Shown here piece by piece: positions 43,925 through 53,543 of a stretch of 64,000 nt of DNA (positions within the stretch are counted from its first letter, which is position 1; every line of letters begins with the position of its first letter). The stretch is from Gautieria morchelliformis (taxonomy: Eukaryota > Basidiomycota > Agaricomycetes > Gomphales > Gomphaceae). The notes beneath the pieces are model-generated. The model was not told the DNA's origin and searched no databases. It saw only the letters and a list, made by a program, of their open reading frames with translations. The stretch spans positions 248,001 to 312,000 of the forward strand of contig WHVA01000059.1 of assembly GCA_015179125.1 (NCBI GenBank). The letters are read 5' to 3'. A program made the translations under genes and the position numbers.

Positions 43925-46900
43925 GGACACACTTCTGAGAAGCTATTGGGTGTTGAGAAGCTTGCTACTGATGGAAGTAATTGGCCATTGTGGCGAGCCA
44001 CTCTCATCAGCTATTTCGAGTCCAAAAATCTACTCAAGCATGTAGAAGGGAGAGTCACTCGACCTCCTGATCCTCCAGTTATGCCCCCAGGCCATATTCT
44101 TACAGAAGCTGAGGAAACTCAAATGGATAAGGCTGAGGAGAAGCTGGAGAGATACCTTGCTAGAGAAGGACAAGCCAAGACCCAAATCATCGTCTCAGTG
44201 TCAGAGTCATTAGCCCTGATGCTACAGAAGCAGAAGACAGCAAAAGAGACTTGGGATGCACTGGTCAATGAGATGACCAAAAAGCCCAAGATGGTCCTCA
44301 CCAGCCTGCAGAGACAACTCCGCAGTATGAGATGTCCTGAGGATGGAGACTTGAGAGATCATTTGGACAAGGCCCAAGACCTATATGCTCGTCTTAATGA
44401 GATGGGAGCCAGAGTTTCCGAAGAAGAATTTATGGACATCATTCTTGCGTCACTTCCACCATCCTATGAGGCAGTCATGAACGCCCTTACCACTTCGCTT
44501 GAAGAATGCGGGATGCCATTGGTCCCTGATAATATTATTAGGGTACTAAAGGCTCAGTATGACAGGAAGAAAACACTCCCGCAAGAAGAGCAGGTGTTTA
44601 TTGGTTCATCTATTAAGAAGGACCAGAAGGGGCAGAAGGCGCATGTATGCACCAACTGCAAAAAGCCTGGACATTCCATCGAAAATTGCTGGGCTAAAGG
44701 AGGTGGTAAAGAAGGTCAAGGACCACGTCAGAAGAAAAAAGCCAAAGGCAAGAAGAAGAAGAAGGGTAAAGCAAAAGCGAATGTTGCCGAAGAAGAGTCC
44801 TCTTCTGAGGAAAGTGGTGATGGGCATCTTGCCTTCACCAATTTTGACGAGTGCTCTAATTTCAATTTGAGCACATCCTCAGGAGTTATAGTTATACTCG
44901 ACACCGGAACGACATCGCATATGACTCCTCATAAAAATTTATTGAGGAACTACTGTCAATTCTCACAGCCGAGGACTATCCGAGCAGCCAACAAAGGCAC
45001 TTTTGATGCCTTCGGTTCAGGACTGCTTGTATTATCCAACAAGGTTGGAGATAAAACAGTAGAAGTCACGTTGCAAGATACATATTATGCTCCAAAAATT
45101 GCTGCCACCCTCGTCTCGATCGGTCGGTGCGATGATGCTGGCTACGACATTCGACTCGGTGGCCAGAAATGCACAATATCTAACGCTACTGGAAAGGTAT
45201 TGATGCAAGCACCGAAGGTCAATGGTTTATATCGACTAGACCTCCAGTCACCAAGTGCTCAAGCCCATATGTGTTTGTCTGCCATGGAAATTCATCAAAA
45301 AATGGGGCATATCTCACAGAAGTCCCTACAACATCTATTAAATCATGGCATGATATTGGGCATTGAACTGAGCTCCACAGGCGATAGAATTGTCTGCGAT
45401 GCGTGTATTCAGGCCAAGATTGCACGCAAACCTCTTCCTCGAGAACCCAGAGACCGAACGTCAAAATTCGGTGACAGAATTTATTCTGATGTCTGGGGAC
45501 CTGCAAGACACCTCACAATCGATAAGAAGTCATATTATGTCTCCTTTATCGATGACTACTCAAGAGAATCGGTGATTTATCTCATGGCGAACAAATCAGA
45601 AGCATTCTCAAAGTACAAGCTCTATGAGGCTTTAATGCTTCGACAGAGAAATGTGCACATCAAGGCAGTTGTTTCTGATCGAGGGGGCGAGTATACGAGC
45701 TCTGAATTCGAACAGCATCTAGCCAAACAGGGCACGGAGCATCAGTTGACGGTACACGACACACCAGAGTCTAATGGTGTTGCCGAACGTCTGAACCAAA
45801 CTCTCACTGAGAGAACTCGTGCCATGCTGTTAGAATCAAGCCTTCCTAAGATATTATGGGGCTATGCGATACAGCATGCCAATTATCTTAGGAATAGGAC
45901 GCATACAAGAGCTCTACCGGATAAAACGCCCTACGAGATGATTCACCATGAAAAACCGAATCTCAAAGACATTCACGCGTGGGGAACTGAAATCTATGTT
46001 AAAGTCACTCAGGGAGATAAATTGGCAGCTCGTGCCAAGAGAGCTCGGTGGATAGGAATTTCTGCGCAGAGCCATGGTCATTATGTTTATTGGCCTGACT
46101 CGCACAAAGTTTCTGTCGAGCGGAACGTTGTGTTTGATTCAGAGATGAAGAAGGGAAAGGTCCCAATCATTTCTATTGAGGAATCCAAGCTACCTACGTC
46201 TAGAGAAGAGAAGAAGGCCATTCCGGCATCAGTGTCTGTGCCCGGTCGCTTAGTCAGCGAAGAGGCAAAGATCGAAGAAATTGATGAAAATGCACCAGAG
46301 GAATATCTTGAAAAGCTGCAACCTATTCAGGGAGTTGATGACAGACCTAGAGAAGCTGAACCGATAAGGAGAAGCGAAAGGATCCGTCAACAACAAGTGC
46401 AGCCGGCCCCATCAGGTCCCGTAACAAGATCTCAAACCCAGAGACAAGCTGGCGCACATATGACTACGCTAGCTTACGAGGACGTTGAGGACCATAAAGA
46501 AGTTTTATTCGACCAAGAATTATCCTCCGAGATTGATGGCATCAGTAGCTATGAGTGTGCCATCAGTGCGTTTCTAACCGACGGTCAAAACAATAACAAG
46601 GCGCCGGATTTGAGTCAAATTGAACCTAGCAATGCAGACGAAGCTCTGAATAATCCTATATGGAAGAAATCAATGGACAAAGAGTATGAGGCCCTAATCG
46701 ACAAGGGAGTGTGGGAACGAGCCAAACCACCTCCTGGAGCCAATATTGTCGGTAATAAATGGGTCTACCTTTGGAAGCGTAACCCAGAAGGGAAACCAAT
46801 AATGCCTAAATCGAGAATGGTCGCCCAAGGCTTCACACAGAAGTTTGGAGTCGACTATGATGAGACATACTCACCTGTTGCTCGGTTATCCTCCCTATGG

Positions 46901-48160
46901 ATCATATGCGCCATTGCTGCTAGGAATGACTGGCCTATCCATCAAATGGACGTGGACTATGCATACCTCAATGCTACACTGCCTGAACCTATTTACATGA
47001 AGCAGCCGTATGGATATGAGTCTGGAGACAAAGACGAAGTGCTACTTTTGAAGAAAGCACTCTATGGCCTCAAACAATCTGGAAGGGAATGGTACAAACA
47101 TCTAAGTGGTGAATTCCATAAATTAGGATTCACCACGTCAGCCACAGATGGGGCTGTATTTTATAGACGTGGCGGAAAGGGGCATGTGATCATTGCAACA
47201 GCTGTGGATGATCTCACCATCACAGCTGAGAATCAGTCAATCCTGGACGAAGTCAAACGAGATCTTGCTCAGGTCTTCAGTATGAAAGATCTAGGCGAGA
47301 TCCATTGGCTATTGAATCTCAAAATCGAAAGAGACTGGCAGAAGAAAACTATTGCAATTTCACAACCTGCATACATCGAGAAGATCATCAAAAAATTCAA
47401 TCTCGAAGATGCAAAGACTTATGCTACGCCCCTTGATCCAGCTGTTAAATTATCAAAAGACCAGTGTCCTTCTACAGAGAGAGGCAAGAAAGCCATGTCG
47501 AAGTTTCCGTACAGGCAAGCTATAGGATCACTGATGTGGGCAGCTGTAGCCACTCGACCTGACATTGCATTTGCGGTGTCATTGCTTTCGCAATTCCTCG
47601 AAAATCCAGGTGGCACACATTGGAATGCAGTCAAACGTGTCTTCAAATATTTGAAAGGCACGAAGCATTACAAGCTCACACTTGGAAGAAATCGAGACGG
47701 CTTGATGGGGTATTCAGATGCGGATTGGGGTTCACAGAGTCATAGGCGTTCGTATTCGGCATACTTATTTCAGATTGATGGAGGCACTGTTTCATGGAGT
47801 TGCCAGAAACAGTCGATAGTAGCCCTCTCATCAACTGAAGCCGAATTCGTTGCCCTGACCCATGCGGGCAAAGAGGCTCTCTGGATGCGCCATTTTATTT
47901 CTGAAATATTCCAACCACTGAACAGACCCATCAAAATTTATTCAGACAATCAATCAGCCATTGCCATCACGTATGGCACTCAACAACACACGAGAACCAA
48001 ACATTTCGACATCAGATTATATTTCCTTCGAGATATAATCAAAAATCAACAAGCCAAGCTCGTTTATTTGCCAACCGAACAAATGTTGGCAGATATCCTC
48101 ACCAAAGGACTTCCTAGTCCTAGAGTGAAGATCCTCAACGAACAAATCGGAATATATTAA
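43916..48160 (+). CDS. Co-D Gag-Pol polyprotein (1414 aa)
   Basis: One open frame encodes all copia functions. Gag opens EKLATDGSNWPLWRATL, with a UBN2-type core (residues 15-215) and zinc knuckle CTNCKKPGHSIENC (245-258). Protease: LDTGTTSH (Asp about 329). Integrase: HQKMGHIS...CDACIQAK zinc domain, then YSDVWGPA, VSDRGGEYTS and PESNGVAERLNQT for the D, D, E (about 524, 587, 626). RT: KWVYLWKRNPEGKPIMPKSR, MDVDYAYLNATL, YGLKQSGREWYKHL, and AVDDLTI at about 1096, an AVDD box where copia usually has YVDD. RNase H: GYSDADWGS, SSTEAEFVAL, SDNQSAI and TKHFDIRLYFLRD. No frameshift separates gag from pol. Confidence 0.97.
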   Translation: MGPGHTSEKLLGVEKLATDGSNWPLWRATLISYFESKNLLKHVEGRVTRPPDPPVMPPGHILTEAEETQMDKAEEKLERYLAREGQAKTQIIVSVSESLALMLQKQKTAKETWDALVNEMTKKPKMVLTSLQRQLRSMRCPEDGDLRDHLDKAQDLYARLNEMGARVSEEEFMDIILASLPPSYEAVMNALTTSLEECGMPLVPDNIIRVLKAQYDRKKTLPQEEQVFIGSSIKKDQKGQKAHVCTNCKKPGHSIENCWAKGGGKEGQGPRQKKKAKGKKKKKGKAKANVAEEESSSEESGDGHLAFTNFDECSNFNLSTSSGVIVILDTGTTSHMTPHKNLLRNYCQFSQPRTIRAANKGTFDAFGSGLLVLSNKVGDKTVEVTLQDTYYAPKIAATLVSIGRCDDAGYDIRLGGQKCTISNATGKVLMQAPKVNGLYRLDLQSPSAQAHMCLSAMEIHQKMGHISQKSLQHLLNHGMILGIELSSTGDRIVCDACIQAKIARKPLPREPRDRTSKFGDRIYSDVWGPARHLTIDKKSYYVSFIDDYSRESVIYLMANKSEAFSKYKLYEALMLRQRNVHIKAVVSDRGGEYTSSEFEQHLAKQGTEHQLTVHDTPESNGVAERLNQTLTERTRAMLLESSLPKILWGYAIQHANYLRNRTHTRALPDKTPYEMIHHEKPNLKDIHAWGTEIYVKVTQGDKLAARAKRARWIGISAQSHGHYVYWPDSHKVSVERNVVFDSEMKKGKVPIISIEESKLPTSREEKKAIPASVSVPGRLVSEEAKIEEIDENAPEEYLEKLQPIQGVDDRPREAEPIRRSERIRQQQVQPAPSGPVTRSQTQRQAGAHMTTLAYEDVEDHKEVLFDQELSSEIDGISSYECAISAFLTDGQNNNKAPDLSQIEPSNADEALNNPIWKKSMDKEYEALIDKGVWERAKPPPGANIVGNKWVYLWKRNPEGKPIMPKSRMVAQGFTQKFGVDYDETYSPVARLSSLWIICAIAARNDWPIHQMDVDYAYLNATLPEPIYMKQPYGYESGDKDEVLLLKKALYGLKQSGREWYKHLSGEFHKLGFTTSATDGAVFYRRGGKGHVIIATAVDDLTITAENQSILDEVKRDLAQVFSMKDLGEIHWLLNLKIERDWQKKTIAISQPAYIEKIIKKFNLEDAKTYATPLDPAVKLSKDQCPSTERGKKAMSKFPYRQAIGSLMWAAVATRPDIAFAVSLLSQFLENPGGTHWNAVKRVFKYLKGTKHYKLTLGRNRDGLMGYSDADWGSQSHRRSYSAYLFQIDGGTVSWSCQKQSIVALSSTEAEFVALTHAGKEALWMRHFISEIFQPLNRPIKIYSDNQSAIAITYGTQQHTRTKHFDIRLYFLRDIIKNQQAKLVYLPTEQMLADILTKGLPSPRVKILNEQIGIY

Positions 48161-48173
48161 GCTTGAGGGGGCG

Positions 48174-48670
48174 TGTTGGGTGCATTGATGCTCCTGCACC
48201 AAAATCAAGCATAATATATCCAATTTGTTGTGTGCTTTCTCAATTTCTTCTCATGTTGTTCTTGTATCATGCATTCATTTCTCTGGTTATTTTCGAAATT
48301 TTCCACTCACTCCCTATCTCTCCATTTCATCTTGTTATTCCTACTTTCACAAGCGGCTGCACCCAGCGGAGTCTGAAATGACTTCGACGCGCGAGCTCTT
48401 GGGCGCTAAAGGGCCGGGTGGTAGTACATGCGCAGTGAAACAGTTTCCCCCTCTCTCAGTGACAACTAAATTCACTGAGAGAGGCAAGTAAATTAGTCTA
48501 GCATTCTTTCGATTTATTAACCTAGAAATCCTCTGTAGTGAATTGTTTTCTAGGTAGTGTATAATATATTTATAGTGACAACTAAATTCACTGAGGGAGT
48601 GAATTGTTTTCTAGTCTATTCTTTTGAGCAAGAAGTCCATTCCTACTGCCTATAATTCCTGTCCTCTACA
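48174..48670 (+). repeat. Co-D 3' LTR
   Basis: Same 497 bp as the 5' LTR with three substitutions, followed by the GTGGC target duplication. Confidence 0.95.
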
Positions 48671-50143
48671 GTGGCCGGGGCAGTGGTGGAGGGTGAAGTC
48701 GAACCAAGATAGGTGTAGGGACCACCGTGCTTGTTGTCAGTTCAATTTCTTGGATGTGCAGAAGTACTCGAGGTTCTTGTGGTCTGTCCAGATCTTGAAT
48801 GGGCATAGAGCACCCTTGAGGAAGTGTCGCCACTCCTCCAGCGCTCAGATGATCGCCAGCATCTCCTTGTCATGGATCTTGTAGTTCCGCTCCACTGGAC
48901 TAAGGCTTTTGGAGAAGAAGGCAATTGGGTTCCATTTTCCACCATCCTCCAATGACTGCTGTGACAAGACCGCTCCTGTGGCTGCATTGGAAGAATCCGC
49001 TTCAACTCAATAAGGGTGAGAGTTGTTGGGAAAAGATCAGGACTGGGGCAGAAGTGATCAGCTCCTTGAGTTTGTCAAAGGAGGCCTGTTCCAGTTCCCC
49101 CCACCGCCATCCAATGTCCTTCTTGGTGAGGTCAAAGAGGGCACAGGCATGGCAGGAGGAGTCCTTGATAAACCGCTGGTAGAAATTGACGAACCCGACA
49201 AAGGACTGGACTTCTTTCTTGTTCTGCAGTGTAGGCCATTCTGACACACCAGAAACCTTGACTGGGTCCATCTCCACCATTCCTTCTGACACAATCACCC
49301 CAAGATACTCTATCTGCATCCGCTCAAATTCACACTTCTCCGGCTTGAGACACAGGTTGTACTCCCGGAGCCATTCTAGCACTCTCTGCACAATCTCCCA
49401 ATGTTCTGTCACTGTCTTTGTGAAGATGAGGATGTCATCAAGGTAGACACAGGCAACCCCTTCCGCTATCATGTCCCAGATGATGCCATTCATCATTGTC
49501 TGGAATGTGGCAGGACTGTTGGTGAGGCCAAAGAACACTCATTACCTGTGGCTCGAAGAGTCCTCGGTTGGTGTGGAATGCGGCCTTCCACTTGTCTCCC
49601 TCGCTGATCTGAACATTGTTGAAACCCCAGCGGACATCCAGCTTAGTGAAGTACCTTGCACCACAGAGTTTTGATCAGTTTGGAAATGAGTGGAATGGGG
49701 TACCGATTCTTGATCGTGATTGCATTCAAGGTCTGGTAATCCTGCACGAGTCTGAGCGAGCCATCCTTCTTCTTGATGAAGAACACTGGAGATGCCATGG
49801 GTAACTTGGAGGGCCAGATCCTCCTGGTATGGAGGTTCTCTGCAAGGAATGCATCGATTTCTACCTGCTCCTGGGGCAACAGCAGGTAGACCTTATAGTT
49901 GGTGAGCTTTGACCCAGGCTCCAACTCGATGGTGTGGTCCCACAGCTTCCATGGAGGCAGGGTATCAAACGGCTCCTTGGCAAAGACATCCTCGAACTCC
50001 CGCAGGTACTCCGGAATCTTCACCTCCACTTTATCATGTTTCCTGGAGGCTTCTGCGAGGCGTTGTGAAATGTTTCCAGTGGCATGGAGTTGTGCTGCTT
50101 CCAGCGGAAGGTTTATGTACAGCAAGCATTCCCCTTCCACCAA
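48671..50143 (-). pseudogene. Gy-A reverse transcriptase and RNase H
   Basis: From 50143 leftward: [20 protein letters not shown] in the first frame, a break at about 49640 and 49540, then [20 protein letters not shown], the catalytic [27 protein letters not shown] and FVGFVNFYQRFI (49538-49002). RNase H follows as a decayed frame: KDLHDKEMLAI-like and [12 protein letters not shown] near 48830-48730. At 48671 the reading runs into the Co-D insertion and resumes at 43413 as PGHTMGKPDALSRR. Several frameshifts make it non-functional. Confidence 0.85.
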
Positions 50144-50476
50144 AGTGTCTTCCAGGCTGAGTCGGAATTGGGAGTGGGAGCTGGTTCAAATTCCGCTTCC
50201 GAATCTTCTTCCACAAGCAATGGGTGAGGGCCAGAACGACATGTCAGTATGAGCCGTTTGGTCTTCCGCTGCTCCTGATGCTCCTTCCACACTTCCGACC
50301 TGCACATATGACACTTGGTCAGGCATCGACTCATCAGCACCTTCCGAGTCTGCTAGTTGATCTCTGAGTTGTGCAACCAGGTAAACCCGAGGATGATGTC
50401 TTGCCTCCCCAGGCTGGTGACTGCAAAGGAAGTGCGTTCCGTGTGTCCATCATAGCGAGAATTGTGTCTACTATTT

Positions 50477-50881
50477 CTATGATGGACCCTGCCTTCCATC
50501 CACATTGAACACCGGGATTGCACATTGCAACTTCCGTGTGGTCAGTCGGTTCTGTTCAACATACTCCCTGTCCATAAACTGACCAGTGGCCCCGCAGTCA
50601 ACAAGTGCGCGTCCAGATTTGACTTCCTCCGTGTCCATTGTCTGGATCTCCACCTTAATGACCAGTGACTTGGGGCCAGGGGTGGTAGCAACAACATAGC
50701 ACTTCCGGAGGCATCTCTCCCAAGGGCGGATGTAGGTGGACAGTGTCACAACCAGATGCTCCTCACTCAGGACATGGAACCCTTGGGCGAGGTTCTGCCT
50801 GAGGTTCAACCCAAGGCTCTCCTGTGCCTTAGCAATGTTGAGTACATCCACATGGAGAGACTGTGGGTGGAAGGGCCCCAA
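50477..50881 (-). pseudogene. Gy-A retropepsin region
   Basis: A 134-codon frame containing ALVDCGATGQFMDREYV, the DCGA variant of the retropepsin active site, followed by QNRLTTRKLQCAIPVFNVDG. Upstream of MGPFHPQSLH the coding similarity ends, so nucleocapsid and capsid are absent. Confidence 0.75.
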
Positions 50882-50884
50882 GGA

Positions 50885-51090
50885 AAAATTGTAAGTTTGC
50901 CCTCAGATTGTCATTTAAACCTCGTTAACATCATACACTACAAGTGCATGGAGTGTGCCTATCATCCAAAGGATGGCACCCTCTTTGGCTTCAAGGTGGA
51001 TGACAGCAGACCTTGTGAGGCATGCCAAGGTTCCTTGTGAGACTTGCCTGAAGCGCAAGTACACCTGCCTGCACACCATGGTTGACAACT
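50885..51090 (+). other. Cys-rich coding-like fragment next to truncated Gy-A
   Basis: A frame with CMECAYHP, CEACQ and, after a one-base shift, CETCLKRKYTCLH (C-x2-C-x6-C), preceded by a GTAAGT...TACAAG intron-like segment. The spacing recalls one half of a Zn2Cys6 cluster. It could be a remnant of an antisense gene like that in Gy-C or a broken host gene; I cannot tell which. Confidence 0.25.
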
Positions 51091-51119
51091 ATGTCTAAAT
51101 ATCCTTATTTACCTGCATT

Positions 51120-51756
51120 GCCCTTTTTTATTTTTTATTTTATTATATATTTATAATTCTGTTTATGATACTGCTACCTTGGGGCAAGGCCCAATATAAG
51201 CAGTCTCTACCCGGAACATGGAATAGAGTAATCAAGGTATCCTTACATGTTGGGGTATCGTAGTTACCAAAGTAAGCCAGAGTATGCTGGTGCCAACTGT
51301 ATGGGATCCTGCTTTGCCGGTCAAATAGGAGAACTTCCATGTATTTTCGATATAGTGACCTGAAAATATAGCATACAGGTATTGCTATCATTGGGGATGA
51401 ACTATTTAAACTTCCTCTAATTTCATACCATTTTTTCTCCATTTTTAATGAAGTCTTTGGCTCAAAACACTTCTATTCTGTTGCAGCAGAGTTATGAATC
51501 TACATGTATCCACAACTCTGCTTATTCAAACTCCGACGCGCGCGAACCCGAACTCGAGCCTGTGGACACTTACACACCCACAAACTCTGGCCAACCTACC
51601 GGTTCAGACTCAGCACTCTGGAAATAGCAATTTATTCCCAAGCCTCCACAACACAGTTTGTGCAATACAAACTCAGCCCAACCTATGCTACTATAGCAAC
51701 AAGGTTATGCTAGGCTGTGCTGTGCCATGACTACACTCCTAAATAGAATTAGGGTC
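51120..51756. other. No gene seen
   Basis: AT-rich start (51126-51165), then unique-looking sequence. No recognisable coding region. Confidence 0.4.
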
Positions 51757-52160
51757 ATGACTCACTGCCAAGCTGGAGTATTATTGGTCCAAAGTCTTGT
51801 GACTTGGGAAATGACTCCTGCATGACTCAGAGCCTGGCTCGGCATGTGACTCATGCTCAGACTCTGGCATATCATTGGCTGAGAGGCCTCTTACCAATTA
51901 AAGGCTATGTTCAGCTAATCCTCTTTAAGAATAAGGGTGTATCTTATTCTTAGACGTGACTTCTGCCTGACTCACTACCCTTTTTCTCTCTGACTCACTA
52001 CCCCATTTCTGTGTGACTCAGTGCATGACTCACACCCTATTCGTGGACTGTGATTGGCCAACACATGCTCTGACTCACTACCCTTTTTCTCAATGACTCA
52101 CTACCCTATTTCTTCGTGACTCATTCTAGTCTATTAATAGATAGTAGATACAATATAAAA
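51757..52160 (+). promoter_or_regulatory. Cluster of TGACTCA sites upstream of a TATA box
   Basis: Ten copies of TGACTCA (the palindromic AP-1/Gcn4 core) occur between 51757 and 52124, most in the phrase TGACTCACTACCC. TATAAAA is at 52154-52160. This looks like a promoter, perhaps the U3 of a solo LTR whose borders I could not define. Function is inferred from motif density only. Confidence 0.5.
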
Positions 52161-52536
52161 AGAGGCCTTACTGCCCACCTTTCATCAGCCAATACATCAT
52201 CATCTACTATCTATGTACCTCGTGTGACTTGCCAAGCTTGCACAGCTTACTAAGCTGCTAACCCCAGCTAGGGCTATTACACTTACTTAGTGTATTAATT
52301 CTCAGTTAAGTAGTTGCGTTTCTACTTAGCCACCCGGACTAATACTCCAGGTGAAATTCTGCAGAGTGAGTCTGACAATTGATTTCCTTGTCAATTAGCT
52401 CTCCAATACCCGAGACAAACTGATCAGTGACTTTCCTGTTCAGTGACTTTCACAAGTCACTTCTTAAACCCTAGTCGCTCATTTATTGCAGTGCATTGAC
52501 GTTAATCGGGTCAGTCCACTTACAAACTCTCCTGTG

Positions 52537-53212
52537 GGGCCGCGGTAGCTTAGTGGTAAGCCCACCCCGGGGGTTGAGTGTATCAGCTAAGGCTGAGCGT
52601 TCAATCCTGGCCCCTCCAGAGATAACCAACATCTGATTGCCGGCCCCAAATATGAATGGTGGTATACTCAACTATCCCTTCCAATTCAGAACCGACCCTT
52701 TAGGAACATGATGACACCTACTCCAATTATCTAATCCATCCAACCAACGCATTGGAGTACCGGGTACCTGTACTATCATGATTTGTCACACCGACAGCCG
52801 GAGGCTGGGCCAAAACATCGGCAGTAGACTGCAGCTGCTGCCACTCGTTGGGGTGCGGGAAAGGTGTCAAGGTGGTGTCGCAGCTGAGGGGTACAAACTG
52901 AAGTACACATGGGTATTACATGCCCAAATAAGCCGTGGAAGGTTGATTACTATGCGGTTTATGGGTTGGACTGTTTGGCTTTAAAGGGGTGCTGAGGGGA
53001 GTAATGGCATTTCGGAGGCATGATCATCCACACTCTGCTTACGATACAGCGTCTAATTTCTCAAGGGGTGGTAGTCCAGATTAGGACCCCCCTGCCTTCA
53101 GGCTCATGATAGGATTCTTGACCATGGACACTCGATAGTTACACGATTTGTATTATCCTACATGAGGATGCGCCTCAATGGATAAAAATGGATAATAAAA
53201 AATAAAAAATAA
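52537..53212 (+). mobile_element. tRNA-derived SINE (676 bp)
   Basis: The head has an RNA polymerase III A box (TAGCTTAGTGG, 52547-52557) and B box (GTTCAATCC, 52599-52607) about 50 bases apart, a long body, and an A-rich tail (TAATAAAAAATAAAAAATAA, about 53192-53211). A perfect 13-bp target duplication AAACTCTCCTGTG flanks it (52524-52536 and 53213-53225), the length typical of LINE-mediated insertion. The cloverleaf is not preserved, so it is not a functional tRNA gene. Confidence 0.85.
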
Positions 53213-53225
53213 AAACTCTCCTGTG

Positions 53226-53454
53226 AAGCCATTCCTATCTTTTTGGAATACTTGGACCCCGATAGTCGTCCTCAAACCTACAGTAGTTTGTTATTCATTA
53301 CGACAGTAGTGTTTAATATTCTTGCAGTTTCGTATACGACACGTTCTGATAGACCAAAGTGTTAGCTCTGACACCAAAGTCTTGAAGGGTTCCAAAACAC
53401 CAACATAGGATACTTCATGTTTGTTTACAATGCCTAATGGCCTTAGATACATAT
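53226..53454. other. Short unassigned flank
   Basis: No feature recognised between the SINE duplication and the truncated LINE ORF2. Confidence 0.4.
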
Positions 53455-53455
53455 C

Positions 53456-53543
53456 GGTACCAATCAGTTTCAGCGTGCAGTGATTTGTTAACGTTCTGTT
53501 GTCTTATCCTTAAAGTGGTTGTCTGTTCTTGGTCATCACTCAT
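53456..53543 (-). pseudogene. LINE ORF2 N-terminus only
   Basis: MSDDQEQTTTLRIRQQNVNK is the conserved first strand of the APE-type endonuclease (RIRQQNVNKS). Similarity ends after AETDW at about 53455. The ATG overlaps the ORF1 stop by the ATGA arrangement used for termination-reinitiation. Confidence 0.75.

Larger units (their letters stand above)
43414..48670 (+). mobile_element. Complete, apparently intact Ty1/copia element (Co-D)
   Basis: LTRs of 497 bp at 43414-43910 and 48174-48670 differ at 3 positions by direct reading (about 99.4% identical). Target duplication GTGGC at 43409-43413 and 48671-48675. The primer-binding site is 43912-43924, and a purine tract GAGGGGGCG precedes the 3' LTR. 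A single uninterrupted polyprotein frame of 1414 codons fills the interior. This is the only element in the window with every feature needed for movement. Confidence 0.97.
40742..50881 (-). mobile_element. Ty3/gypsy element Gy-A, 5'-truncated and nested
   Basis: Read right to left: protease, RT, RNase H, integrase with chromodomain, polypurine tract, 3' LTR. Its integrase is interrupted by a Co-D solo LTR (41954-42450) and its RNase H/linker by a whole Co-D element (43414-48670); removing each insert and one copy of its 5-bp duplication restores a continuous Gy-A reading. Gag and the 5' LTR are missing beyond about 50885. Confidence 0.9.

Noticed and set aside
40742..50885. Full-length Gy-A with a 5' LTR and target duplication GTTTG
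   Set aside because: A GTTTG follows near 50893, but no 5' LTR or gag is present there, so the match is probably chance.
52537..52620. Possible functional tRNA gene
   Set aside because: A and B boxes fit, but acceptor and T arms cannot both pair in the canonical spacing, and the segment continues into a long body with an A-rich tail and target duplications. Called a SINE instead.
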